From positions 744,001 through 808,000 of the forward strand of contig NZ_OZ257250.1 of the NCBI RefSeq assembly GCF_965279545.1: DNA of 64,000 nt. The letters run 5' to 3'. The translations under genes and the position numbers were made by a program. This document shows positions 44,536-52,752 of the stretch, piece by piece. The notes under the pieces are model-generated. The model did not search any database. It was not told the DNA's origin and saw only the letters and a list, made by a program, of their open reading frames with translations. Source of the DNA: Methylibium sp965279545. GTDB taxonomy: Bacteria; Pseudomonadota; Gammaproteobacteria; Burkholderiales; Burkholderiaceae_C. Within the stretch, counting starts at the first letter, position 1. The number at the start of each line of letters is the position of its first letter.

Positions 44536-46218
44536 TTACTCGAAGCGGTCCAATACCGCACCGCTGCTGGCGCTCGACGCGTTCTTCGCGAACTTGGCCA
44601 GCACGCCGCGCGTGCAGCGCGGCGCCGGCGTCTTCCAGGCTGCGCGGCGCTTCGCGAGCTCCTCGGCGCCGACGTTCAGCTGCAGCGTCAGCGTGTGGGC
44701 GTCGATCGTGATCGAGTCGCCTTCCTGCACCAGCGCGATGGTGCCGCCGGCCGCAGCCTCGGGCGCGACGTGGCCGACCACCATGCCCCAGGTGCCGCCG
44801 GAGAAGCGGCCGTCGGTGATCAGGCCGACCGACTCGCCCAGGCCCTGGCCGATCAGTGCACCGGTCGGTGCCAGCATCTCCGGCATGCCCGGGCCGCCCA
44901 TCGGGCCGAGGTAGCGCAGCACCATCACGTCGCCGGCGTGGATCTGCTTGGCCATGATAGCGGCGAGCGCCGACTGCTCGTCGTCGAAGACACGTGCCGG
45001 GCCGGTCATGCTGGGGTTCTTCAGGCCGGTGATCTTGGCGACCGCGCCCTCGGGCGACAGGTTGCCTTTCAGGATCGCGAGATGACCTTGCTGGTACATC
45101 GGGTTCGCGATCGGGCGGATCACGTCCTGGTCGGCCCGCGGCACGTCGGGAATTGCAGCCAGGTTCTCGGTCACGGTCTTGCCGGTGATCGTGATGCAGT
45201 CGCCGTGGATCAGGCCGGCGTTCAGCAGGACCTTCATCACCTGCGGAATGCCGCCGGCGCGGTGCAGGTCGATCGCGAGGTAGCGCCCGCTGGGCTTGAG
45301 GTCGCACAGCACCGGCACCTTGCGGCGCACACGCTCGAAGTCGTCGATCGTCCAGTCGACGCCGGCGGCGTGCGCAATGGCCAGGAAGTGCAGCACCGCG
45401 TTGGTCGAGCCGCCGGTGGCCATGATCACCGCGACCGCGTTCTCGATGCTCTTGCGCGTGACGATGTCGCGCGGCTTCAGGTTGGCCTTCACGGCGTCCA
45501 CCAGCACGCGTGCGGCTTCCCGGGTGTGCTCGACGATCGGGTCCTCGACGTTGGCCATCGTCGACGCGAACGGCAGGCTCATGCCCAGCGCCTCGAAGGC
45601 CGAGCTCATGGTGTTCGCCGTGTACATGCCACCGCAGGAGCCGCTGCCGGGAATGGCGCGGCGTTCGATCTGGCAGAAGTCCTCCTCGCTCATGTTGCCC
45701 GCGGTGAACTGGCCGACGGCCTCGAACACGCTGACGATGTTGAGGTCCTGGCCCTTGTACTTGCCCGGCAGGATGGTGCCTCCGTAGACGTAGATCGCCG
45801 GCACGTTGGCGCGCAGCATGCCCATCATGCCGCCGGGCATGTTCTTGTCGCAGCCGCCGACGACCAGCACGCCGTCCATCCATTGGCCGCCGACGCAGGT
45901 CTCGACGCAGTCGGCGATGACCTCGCGCGAGACCAGCGAGTACTTCATGCCCTCGGTGCCCATCGCCATGCCGTCGCTGATGGTCGGCGTGCCGAAGATC
46001 TGCGCGTTGCCGCCGGCGGCTTCGATGCCGGCGACGGCCGCGTCGGCGAGCTTTTGCAGGCCGGAGTTGCAGGGCGTGATCGTCGAGTGGCCGTTGGCCA
46101 CGCCGATCATCGGCTTCTTGAAGTCGGCTTCCTGGTAGCCCATCGCGTAGTACATCGAGCGGTTGGGCGCTCGCGCCACGCCTTCGGTGATGTTCTTCGA
46201 ACGGCGGTTGATGCTCAT
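44536..46218 (-). CDS. ilvD: Dihydroxy-acid dehydratase
   Basis: Third common step of isoleucine and valine synthesis, also needed for pantothenate; an Fe-S enzyme. The 560 residues fit the shorter IlvD class. Cluster segments are GGCDKNMPGG and SGSCGGMYTANTMSS; the C-terminal TDGRFSGGTWGMVVGHVAPEA is the substrate and Mg site. It starts at MSINRRSKNITEGVARAPNR. A LysR regulator diverges from it across 106 bp. Confidence 0.96.
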   Translation of the reverse strand: MSINRRSKNITEGVARAPNRSMYYAMGYQEADFKKPMIGVANGHSTITPCNSGLQKLADAAVAGIEAAGGNAQIFGTPTISDGMAMGTEGMKYSLVSREVIADCVETCVGGQWMDGVLVVGGCDKNMPGGMMGMLRANVPAIYVYGGTILPGKYKGQDLNIVSVFEAVGQFTAGNMSEEDFCQIERRAIPGSGSCGGMYTANTMSSAFEALGMSLPFASTMANVEDPIVEHTREAARVLVDAVKANLKPRDIVTRKSIENAVAVIMATGGSTNAVLHFLAIAHAAGVDWTIDDFERVRRKVPVLCDLKPSGRYLAIDLHRAGGIPQVMKVLLNAGLIHGDCITITGKTVTENLAAIPDVPRADQDVIRPIANPMYQQGHLAILKGNLSPEGAVAKITGLKNPSMTGPARVFDDEQSALAAIMAKQIHAGDVMVLRYLGPMGGPGMPEMLAPTGALIGQGLGESVGLITDGRFSGGTWGMVVGHVAPEAAAGGTIALVQEGDSITIDAHTLTLQLNVGAEELAKRRAAWKTPAPRCTRGVLAKFAKNASSASSGAVLDRFE

Positions 46219-46285
46219 GACGGCTGGCTCCTCGGGCTGGCGGATGGGGTGCGGCGCCGAGTATCGACCTTGCCCCATCGACGCG

Positions 46286-46301
46286 TCCAATATATGTTGG
46301 A
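46286..46301. promoter_or_regulatory. Inverted repeat in the ilvD-lysR intergenic region
   Basis: TCCAA-TATATG-TTGGA, an AT-rich dyad in an otherwise GC-rich region, 68 bp upstream of ilvD and 23 bp upstream of lysR. CAT-N7-ATG (46304-46316) follows. These are candidate LysR binding sites. Confidence 0.45.
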
Positions 46302-46324
46302 TGCATGATTGATATGCTGTATAG

Positions 46325-47281
46325 ATGAGTGACGACATCATCGACGTGCGGGTCTGGCGCCAGTTCCTGGCGGTGGCGGAACTGCTGCACTTCGGCCGCG
46401 CAGCGCAGCGGCTGCACATGACGCAGCCGCCGCTGACGATGGCGATCCAGCAGCTCGAGCGGCGTTTCGGACTGCCGCTGTTCGTGCGCAGCCGCCGTGC
46501 GGTGGCGCTCACGCCGGCCGGTGCGGCGCTGGTGCTGCCGGTGCGGCAGTGGCTGGCCCAGGGTGAGGCCCTGTCGTCGCTGGCGCGTGCCGCCGGGCAG
46601 GGCGATGTGGGGCGGCTGCGCCTGGGCTTCGTATCGACGCTGGGCTTCGGGCCCTTGCCCGACTGGCTGCGCGGTTTTCGCGAGCGTCACCCGCGCATCG
46701 AGGTCGAACTGCGCGAGGTCACCACCGACGTGCAGCTGGAAGCCTTCGCGCAGGGCGAGCTCGATGCCGGGTTCATGCTGCACGCCAGTGCCATCGGTCC
46801 CGGCCTGGAGGATGCAGGGCTGGAGGCGCTGCGCGTCGTCGAGGAGCCGCTGGTGCTGGCGCTGCCCGAGGCGCACCCGCTGGCAACGGCCGCGCGGCTG
46901 TCGCTGGCGGCACTGTTGGCTCAGCCGCTGGTGATCTTTCCGAGGGCGATCGCGCCGTCACTGTTCGACGCGGTGCTCGCCTGCTACCACCGCCACGGCG
47001 CTGCGCCGCGGATCGCGCAGGAGGCGATCCAGATGCAGACCATCGTCAACCTGGTCTCGGCCGGCCTGGGAGTGGCCTGGGTGCCCGAGGTGGTGACGAA
47101 GCTGCAGCGCAGCGGCGTGGTGTACCGCGCGCTGCCACCGTCGCTGGCCACGGGGGCGCCGCGCTGCGAGACCAGCCTGGTGTGGCGCCGCGAGCCTTCG
47201 GCCGTGGTCGAGCGCTTCGTCGAGTTCATCCGCGCCGCACAGCCGCCGCGGCGGCGCAGCCCGCGCACGCGCAGCGGTTGA
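46325..47281 (+). CDS. LysR-family transcriptional regulator
   Basis: A 318-residue LysR regulator: winged helix at residues 5-65 (WRQFLAVAELLHFGRAAQRLHMTQPPLTMAIQQLERR), then an effector-binding domain from about 90. It diverges from ilvD, the usual geometry for a regulator and its target, so control of ilvD is the simplest guess. IlvY, which answers to acetolactate, is one possible analogue, but sequence alone does not show this. The Pro/Arg-rich C-terminus is unremarkable. Confidence 0.92.
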   Translation: MSDDIIDVRVWRQFLAVAELLHFGRAAQRLHMTQPPLTMAIQQLERRFGLPLFVRSRRAVALTPAGAALVLPVRQWLAQGEALSSLARAAGQGDVGRLRLGFVSTLGFGPLPDWLRGFRERHPRIEVELREVTTDVQLEAFAQGELDAGFMLHASAIGPGLEDAGLEALRVVEEPLVLALPEAHPLATAARLSLAALLAQPLVIFPRAIAPSLFDAVLACYHRHGAAPRIAQEAIQMQTIVNLVSAGLGVAWVPEVVTKLQRSGVVYRALPPSLATGAPRCETSLVWRREPSAVVERFVEFIRAAQPPRRRSPRTRSG

Positions 47282-47352
47282 AGCACCACGGTGCTGCGGT
47301 ATCGTGCCGGCCTGTTCCGCTCCTTCCCACTCGCGTTCTCGTCGAGCCGCCC

Positions 47353-48147
47353 ATGCTGATACACCCGCAGTTCGACCCCATCGCCTTGAAGCTCGGGCCG
47401 CTGGCGATCCACTGGTACGGCCTGACCTACCTCGTCGCCTTCGGTCTGTTCCTGTGGCTGGCCTCGCTGCGCGTCAAGCACTCACCTTTCAGGGAGGTCG
47501 GCTGGACACGTCGCGATGTCGAGGACCTGCTGTTCTACGGTGTGCTCGGCGTGATCGTCGGGGGGCGGCTCGGCTACGTGCTGTTCTACAAGCCGGGCTA
47601 CTACGCGTCGCACCCGATCGAGATCTTCGAGGTGTGGAAGGGCGGCATGGCCTTCCACGGCGGCTTGCTGGGCGTGATCGTCGCGATGGCATGGTTCGCC
47701 CGCCTTCGCCAGCGCCGTTGGCTCGAGGTGACCGATCTGATCGCACCCTGCGTGCCGACGGGCCTGGCGAGCGGTCGCATCGGCAACTTCATCAACGGCG
47801 AGTTGTGGGGTCGCGCGGCCGACCCTTCGCTGCCGTGGGCGATGATCTATCCGCAGTCGGGCAGCGACATCCCGCGCCACCCATCGCCGCTGTACCAGTT
47901 CGCGCTCGAAGGCCTGCTGCTATTCGTGCTGTTGTGGCTCTATGCGCGCAAGCCGCGCGCGACCGGGCAGGTATCTGGCGCTTTCCTGGTGGGCTACGGC
48001 GTGTTGCGCTTCGTCGCCGAATACTTCCGCGAGCCGGATGGCTTTCTCGGCCTGCTCGCGCTCGGCATGAGCATGGGGCAGTGGCTGTGCGTGCCGATGG
48101 TGGCCGGGGGCGTGACGCTGTGGGTCTGGGCGAGTCGACGCACCTGA
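47353..48147 (+). CDS. lgt: Prolipoprotein diacylglyceryl transferase
   Basis: Adds diacylglycerol from phosphatidylglycerol to the lipobox cysteine of prolipoproteins at the inner membrane. The 264 residues carry the family motifs IHWYGLTYL, the HGGLLG segment with its essential His, the Lgt signature GRIGNFINGELWGR, and RHPSPLYQFALEGLLLF. Seven membrane helices are predicted. It starts at MLIHPQFDPIALKLGPLAIH and follows the lysR gene by 71 bp. Confidence 0.96.
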   Translation: MLIHPQFDPIALKLGPLAIHWYGLTYLVAFGLFLWLASLRVKHSPFREVGWTRRDVEDLLFYGVLGVIVGGRLGYVLFYKPGYYASHPIEIFEVWKGGMAFHGGLLGVIVAMAWFARLRQRRWLEVTDLIAPCVPTGLASGRIGNFINGELWGRAADPSLPWAMIYPQSGSDIPRHPSPLYQFALEGLLLFVLLWLYARKPRATGQVSGAFLVGYGVLRFVAEYFREPDGFLGLLALGMSMGQWLCVPMVAGGVTLWVWASRRT

Positions 48148-48196
48148 TCGATCCACGTTGCCGCCGGTCCTGCACCGTGGCAGTGCGCCCGGCCAA

Positions 48197-48226
48197 GAAA
48201 AACCGCCCGGCCGCGAGGCCGGGCGG
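48197..48226 (-). terminator. Intrinsic terminator of the nitrate transport operon
   Basis: A perfect 10-bp stem CCGCCCGGCC / GGCCGGGCGG (48203-48212 with 48217-48226) with a GCGA loop, followed on the minus strand by TTTTTC. It is 120 bp past the nrtD stop and also lies just after lgt, which reads the other way and would have no T-run. Confidence 0.85.
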
Positions 48227-48345
48227 GGACGAAAGGGCGGGGCCCTGCTGAGGAGATAGCGACTGCGCCGCTCCAGACGCCAGTCACCTGGACATCAGCA
48301 ACCGGTGTGCTAGGTGGGGCTCCCGTTTCTCCTTCGCTTGCGGAC

Positions 48346-49146
48346 TCATGCGGCTTCGCGTTCGACGTGGCCGTGGCGCGTGTACAGGAAGTCGAGCACT
48401 TCCTTGCGGTAGTGCACGTAGGCCGGGTCTTCCGCGAGCTCGACGCGCAGGCGCGGACGCGGCAGCTCGATCTTCAGGATCTCGCCGATCGTCGCGGCCG
48501 GTCCGTTGGTCATCATCACGACCCGGTCGCTGAGCAGCACGGCCTCGTCGACATCATGCGTCACCATCACCACGGTGCTCTGCGTGCGCGCGACGATCTT
48601 CAGCAACTCGTCCTGCAGGTGGGCCCGCGTGAGTGCGTCGAGCGCGCCGAAGGGCTCGTCCATCAGCAGCACCTTGGGCTCCATCGCCAGCGCGCGGGCG
48701 ATGCCGACACGCTGCTTCATGCCGCCCGAGATCTCGTGCGGGCGCTTGGCGGTGGCGTGCGCCATGCCCACCAGTGCCAGCGCGGCCTCGGTGCGCTCCT
48801 TCAGCCGGGCCTTGCTCTCGTTGTCGCCGAACACGCGCTCGACGCCGAGGTGCACGTTCTCATAGCACGTCAGCCACGGCAGCAGCGAATGGTTCTGGAA
48901 CACCACCGCGCGCTCCGGACCCGGCGCGGCAATCTCGCGGTTGTCGCACAGCAAGACGCCGCTGCTGGGCGTCAGCAGGCCGGCGATCAGGTTGAGCAAG
49001 GTCGATTTGCCGCAGCCCGAATGGCCGATCAGCGTGATGAACTCGCCGCGTTCGATCTGCAGGTCGATCTCGCGCAGCGCATGGAAGCGGCCCTTGCGCG
49101 TGGTGAACACCATCTCGGCGTTCTGTACTTCGATGAAGCTGGTCAT
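48346..49146 (-). CDS. nrtD: Nitrate ABC transporter ATP-binding protein
   Basis: A 266-residue ABC ATPase: Walker A GHSGCGKST, Q-loop VFQNHSLLPWL, signature ISGGMKQR, Walker B VLLMDEP, H-loop VTHDVDEA. It belongs to the nitrate/sulfonate/taurine family and follows nrtA and nrtB, so nitrate is the likely cargo. No NrtC-type solute-binding fusion is present, as in most proteobacterial versions. Last gene of the operon, 10 bp after nrtB. Confidence 0.92.
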   Translation of the reverse strand: MTSFIEVQNAEMVFTTRKGRFHALREIDLQIERGEFITLIGHSGCGKSTLLNLIAGLLTPSSGVLLCDNREIAAPGPERAVVFQNHSLLPWLTCYENVHLGVERVFGDNESKARLKERTEAALALVGMAHATAKRPHEISGGMKQRVGIARALAMEPKVLLMDEPFGALDALTRAHLQDELLKIVARTQSTVVMVTHDVDEAVLLSDRVVMMTNGPAATIGEILKIELPRPRLRVELAEDPAYVHYRKEVLDFLYTRHGHVEREAA

Positions 49147-49156
49147 GGGAGTCTCC

Positions 49157-50068
49157 TCAATCGTCGAAGCTGAAGCGGCGTGCGACCAGCATCAGCGCCT
49201 GCTCGAGCAGCAGGCCGACGATGCCGATGACGAAGATCGCGATCAGGATGTGGGCCACGTTCAGGTTGTTCCACTCGTCCCAGACCCAGAAGCCGATGCC
49301 GACGCCGCCAGTCAGCATCTCGGCCGCCACGATCACCAGCCACGCCGTGCCCACCGACAGGCGCACGCCGGTCAGCATGTAGGGCAGTACCGCGGGGAAC
49401 AGGATGCGTGTCATGACCTTCCATTCGCTCAGGTTCAGCACCCGTGCGACGTTCAGGTAGTCCTGCGGCACGCGCTGCACGCCGACCGCGGTGTTGATGA
49501 TCATCGGCCAGATCGAGCAGATGAAGATCGTCCAGATGGCCGCCGGGTTGGCCGACTTGAACACCAGCAGCCCGATCGGCAGCCAGGCCAGCGGCGACAC
49601 CGGTCGCAGCAGGCTGATCAGCGGCGAGACCATGTGGTTGATGAAGCTGAAGCGGCCCAGGATGAACCCGGCCGGGATGCCGACCAGCGCCGCGAGGCCG
49701 AAACCCATGGCGACACGCTCGAGCGAGAACAGCACGTTCCAGCCGATGCCCTGATCGTTCGGGCCGTTGCTGTAGAACGGGTCGCTGAACAGCTTGACGA
49801 TCTCGGTCCAGGTGACGGCGGGCGTCGGGAAGGCCCCACCGTTCATCGTCAGCAGTGCCCAGATGCCGATCAGCAAACCAATGCCGAACAGCGGTGGAAG
49901 CACTCGCAAGGCCAGCCCGCTCCAGTCGTAAGGCTCCTTCGGCGTGCGGGCGGCAGGCGTCGACGCCGGCATCCCCGCGGCGGGTTTGCTGACGGTGACG
50001 GCAGGGGCGGCTGGCGTCGTTTCGGCGACGCGGGCCCCCGAGGGGTTGTGGAACACGGCACTGACCAT
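49157..50068 (-). CDS. nrtB: Nitrate ABC transporter permease
   Basis: A 303-residue BPD-type inner-membrane permease. An N-terminal Ala/Pro-rich cytoplasmic lead (1-45) is followed by six helices, with the EAA loop region around NVARVLNLSEWKVMTRILFPAVLPYM contacting NrtD. RPVSPLAWLPIGLL is characteristic of nitrate/sulfonate permeases. It lies 15 bp after nrtA and 10 bp before nrtD. Confidence 0.93.
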   Translation of the reverse strand: MVSAVFHNPSGARVAETTPAAPAVTVSKPAAGMPASTPAARTPKEPYDWSGLALRVLPPLFGIGLLIGIWALLTMNGGAFPTPAVTWTEIVKLFSDPFYSNGPNDQGIGWNVLFSLERVAMGFGLAALVGIPAGFILGRFSFINHMVSPLISLLRPVSPLAWLPIGLLVFKSANPAAIWTIFICSIWPMIINTAVGVQRVPQDYLNVARVLNLSEWKVMTRILFPAVLPYMLTGVRLSVGTAWLVIVAAEMLTGGVGIGFWVWDEWNNLNVAHILIAIFVIGIVGLLLEQALMLVARRFSFDD

Positions 50069-50083
50069 GCTGTTCTCCTTGCT

Positions 50084-51337
50084 TCAGGCCTTGATCTTGA
50101 AACCGTCGGCGTAGGCCTTCGGGTTCTTGCCGTCCCAGACCACACCGTCGATCAGCTTGCTGCTGCGCATCGGGTCCTTCGGGACGTTGATCTTCATTGC
50201 ACCGGCAACATCCTTGTAGAGCGCGATCTGGTTGACCTGCTGCGCCACGGCCAGGTAGTCGGGGTGCTCCTTCAGCAGGCCCCAGCGCTTGTGCTGCGTG
50301 AGGAACCACATGCCATCGCTGAGGTAGGGGAAGTTCACCGCGCCGTCGTTGAAGAACTTCATGTGGTTGGGGTCGTCCCAGGTCTTGCCGAGGCCGTTCT
50401 GGTAGCGGCCCAGGATGCGCTGATTGATCGCGTCGACCGACGTGTTGATGTAGGCCTTCTGGGCGACCGTCTCGGCCATCTTCATCTTGTTCTGCAGGCC
50501 GGCATCGATCCACTGGCTGGCCTCCAGGACTGCCATCATCACGGCGCGCGTTGTATTGGGATACTTCTTGACGAAGTCCCCGGTCGTGCCGAGCACCTTC
50601 TCGGGGTGATCCTTCCAGATGTCCTGTGTCGTGTTCGCGGTGATGCCGATGCCATCCATGATGGCGCGATGATTCCAGGGCTCGCCGACGCAGAAGCCGT
50701 CCATGTTGCCGACCCGCATGTTCGCAACCATCTGCGGCGGCGGCACCGTGATCAGCTTGGCCCCCGACAGCGGATTGATTCCTGCGGCCGCTAGCCAGTA
50801 GTGCATCCACATGGCGTGCGTGCCGGTCGGGAAGGTGCCGGCGAAGGTGTACTCCCTCTTTTCTGCCGCCATCAGCTTTGCCAGCGACGCGCCGTCGACG
50901 GCGCCTTTGTCGGCAAGCGCCTTCGACAGCGTGATGGCTTGCCCGTTGTTGTTCAAGCTCATCAGCACGGCCATGTCCTTCTTCGGGCCGCCGATGCCGA
51001 GTTGCACGCCGTAGATCAGCCCGTAGAGCACGTGTGCCATGTCGAGCTCGCCGTTGACCAGCTTGTCGCGCACGCCGGCCCAGGACGCTTCCTTGGTGGG
51101 CACGATCTTCACGCCGTACTTCTTGTCGAAGCCCAGCACCGAGGCCATCACGACGGACGCGCAGTCGGTCAGGGGGATGAAGCCGATGCGCACTTCTTCC
51201 TTCTCGGGCTTGTCGGACCCGGCCGCCCACACGGCGGATTGCAGTCCGGGGACACTGCCCACGGCGGTGGCGGCTGCGGCGGCTTTCAGCATGGTGCGAC
51301 GGCCCAGCAGGGCGCGGTTGGCGATGTCGTTCGGCAT
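50084..51337 (-). CDS. nrtA: Nitrate-binding protein with Tat signal
   Basis: A 417-residue periplasmic or lipid-face nitrate-binding protein. The Tat signal has the twin Arg at residues 13-14 (LLGRRTMLKAAAAATA). The mature part holds VRIGFIPLTDCASVVMA, DMAHVLYGLIYGVQLG, a DGFCVGEPWNHRA segment and CMPSR-like loops typical of NrtA/NasF. It presents nitrate (or nitrite) to NrtBD. Transcription into it passes the terminator at 51365-51425, probably relieved by NasT. Confidence 0.93.
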   Translation of the reverse strand: MPNDIANRALLGRRTMLKAAAAATAVGSVPGLQSAVWAAGSDKPEKEEVRIGFIPLTDCASVVMASVLGFDKKYGVKIVPTKEASWAGVRDKLVNGELDMAHVLYGLIYGVQLGIGGPKKDMAVLMSLNNNGQAITLSKALADKGAVDGASLAKLMAAEKREYTFAGTFPTGTHAMWMHYWLAAAGINPLSGAKLITVPPPQMVANMRVGNMDGFCVGEPWNHRAIMDGIGITANTTQDIWKDHPEKVLGTTGDFVKKYPNTTRAVMMAVLEASQWIDAGLQNKMKMAETVAQKAYINTSVDAINQRILGRYQNGLGKTWDDPNHMKFFNDGAVNFPYLSDGMWFLTQHKRWGLLKEHPDYLAVAQQVNQIALYKDVAGAMKINVPKDPMRSSKLIDGVVWDGKNPKAYADGFKIKA

Positions 51338-51364
51338 GGCATTCGGACTCCAAAAATCGGGCTC

Positions 51365-51425
51365 AAAAGAAAAACGGCGTCATCACGACCGCGCGGCCGA
51401 AAGGCTGCGCAGGGTGAGACGCCGT
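51365..51425 (-). terminator. Conditional terminator in the nrtA leader
   Basis: On the minus strand the outer stem ACGGCGTC (51425-51418) pairs with GACGCCGT (51381-51374), followed by TTTTCTTTT. An inner hairpin (GCGCAGCC / GGCCGCGC) fills the loop. It lies 28 bp before the nrtA start, where an ordinary terminator would make no sense, so it is probably regulated. Confidence 0.8.
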
Positions 51426-51435
51426 CGTCTGCTGC

Positions 51436-51482
51436 GGTGCTGCCGACCGTGGCCGCACCGGAAAGGGGATCGCCATTGATCC
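51436..51482 (-). promoter_or_regulatory. Two-hairpin ANTAR-binding RNA motif in the nrtA leader
   Basis: On the minus strand, hairpin P1 is GGATC-AATGGC-GATCC (51482-51467) and hairpin P2 is GGTGCGGCC-ACGGTC-GGCAGCACC (51459-51436), with a 7-nt linker. Both hexaloops have A at position 1 and G at position 4, the signature recognised by dimeric ANTAR proteins. P2 ends 10 nt before the terminator stem. Confidence 0.8.
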
Positions 51483-51528
51483 TTGGGTGCACTGCAGCAA
51501 ACCTCGTGCCAGTCGATGGTTGGAGGGG

Positions 51529-52161
51529 TCAACCGAGCATGTCGGCCACGTCGATCAGACGCTGTGCAACCTCGGCAACGCGCAGGCCGCGGTCCATTGC
51601 GGTTTTGCGCAGCCGGGCGTAGGCCTCGTCTTCGGTGAGTTTCTGGCGGCTCATCAGCAGGCCCTTGGCGCGGTCGATCAGCTTGCGTTCGCTCAGCTGG
51701 GTGCGCGCGTCGGCGAGCTCGCGCCGCAGCGCCTCTTCGTGCTGAAAGCGTGCGAGCGCGACGTCGAGCACCGGTTTGATGCGCTCGGGCGCCAGACCGG
51801 CGACGACGTAGGCCGTGACCCCCGCGGCGATCGCGGCGCCCACGTGGCTGGTGTCGGCGTCGTCGGTGAACAGCACGATCGGGCGGCGCTCGTCGCGGGT
51901 GGACATCACCACGTGCTCGAGCGTGTCGCGCGCCTGGCTCTGGGCGTCGACGATGATCATGTCGGGCTGGATCTGCGCAATGCGGTCGGGCAGGAAGGCA
52001 TCGACCGGCAGCACCGCAACGATGTTGTAGCCGTTGGCCAGCAGGCCGATGCGCAGGCTGCGCGAGCGCTCTGCCTCGACAAGCGCGTCGTCGTCGTCCG
52101 GCGCCGGGGTGAGCGATTCCGGTGCAACGATGACGATGCGCAGCGCCTGGAGGGAGGTCAT
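51529..52161 (-). CDS. nasT: ANTAR-domain antitermination regulator NasT
   Basis: A 210-residue response-regulator-like protein. The N-terminal receiver domain (about 8-145) keeps the fold but has weak phosphorylation residues; the C-terminal ANTAR domain (about 150-208) is LIDRAKGLLMSRQKLTEDEAYARLRKTAMDRG. It binds the paired hexaloop hairpins of the leader just downstream and lets polymerase read into nrtABD. NasT is normally held in check by NasS, an NrtA-like cytoplasmic nitrate sensor, which is not in this window. No strong Shine-Dalgarno precedes the ATG. Confidence 0.92.
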   Translation of the reverse strand: MTSLQALRIVIVAPESLTPAPDDDDALVEAERSRSLRIGLLANGYNIVAVLPVDAFLPDRIAQIQPDMIIVDAQSQARDTLEHVVMSTRDERRPIVLFTDDADTSHVGAAIAAGVTAYVVAGLAPERIKPVLDVALARFQHEEALRRELADARTQLSERKLIDRAKGLLMSRQKLTEDEAYARLRKTAMDRGLRVAEVAQRLIDVADMLG

Positions 52162-52218
52162 GCATGGTGCGCTGCAAGGAGCGCGCCAGCGTGCAGCACT
52201 GTCCATGCCACGGTGTCT

Positions 52219-52254
52219 CAAAATGACAGGGCCCGCGCAGCGCGGGCCCTGTCA
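52219..52254 (-). terminator. Intrinsic terminator of the small HTH gene
   Basis: A perfect 14-bp stem TGACAGGGCCCGCG / CGCGGGCCCTGTCA with a 3-nt loop, followed on the minus strand by TTTTGAG. It separates this gene from nasT. Confidence 0.8.
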
Positions 52255-52277
52255 CCGAAGGAGTGAACGCCCCCGGC

Positions 52278-52559
52278 TCAGACGTGACCTGCGGCGGCGA
52301 AGGTGCGGCGCCACCACGCGACCGGACGCAGCCTGCCGAGCATCGACAGCGGCGCGGCATGTTCGCGCTCGCTGAGCAACTCCCGCTCAGTGAGGGTGTC
52401 GAGGAACTGGACCACCGCCGAACGGGCCAGGCCACTTTCCTGCATCAATTGCCGGACGGACACATGACGGTGGGACATCTGGTGCAGCATGCGTCGGTAG
52501 GCCGTGCGGTGAAAGGGCGCCGGCAGATCCGGCCAAGCGGCGAGCTTGTACTGTTTCAT
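52278..52559 (-). CDS. Small hypothetical protein, possible helix-turn-helix
   Basis: A 93-residue protein starting MKQYKLAAWPDLPAPFHRTAYRR. The central segment HVSVRQLMQESGLARSAVVQFLDTLTERELL reads as a winged or simple HTH, and the end is Arg/Trp-rich (WWRRTFAAAG). I do not know the family. It is transcribed towards nasT but cut off from it by a strong terminator, so it is a separate unit. Divergent from tsaD. Confidence 0.7.
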   Translation of the reverse strand: MKQYKLAAWPDLPAPFHRTAYRRMLHQMSHRHVSVRQLMQESGLARSAVVQFLDTLTERELLSEREHAAPLSMLGRLRPVAWWRRTFAAAGHV

Positions 52560-52752
52560 GATCCTGTCGGCCGGAAGCACGGCTGCACGCCGCTGGGAAT
52601 GCAGGGTAACCAGCGCGGACGACAAGCGATAGGGCGGCACCTCCGGGATTCGTGCGCTACGTCACGCCGCCCATGTGACCAAAGGAAACTACTGGCATGC
52701 TTTGTGGCGGATGCCGTCATGCACCCGTTTCCTGGCTTACTACACTGTCGCG

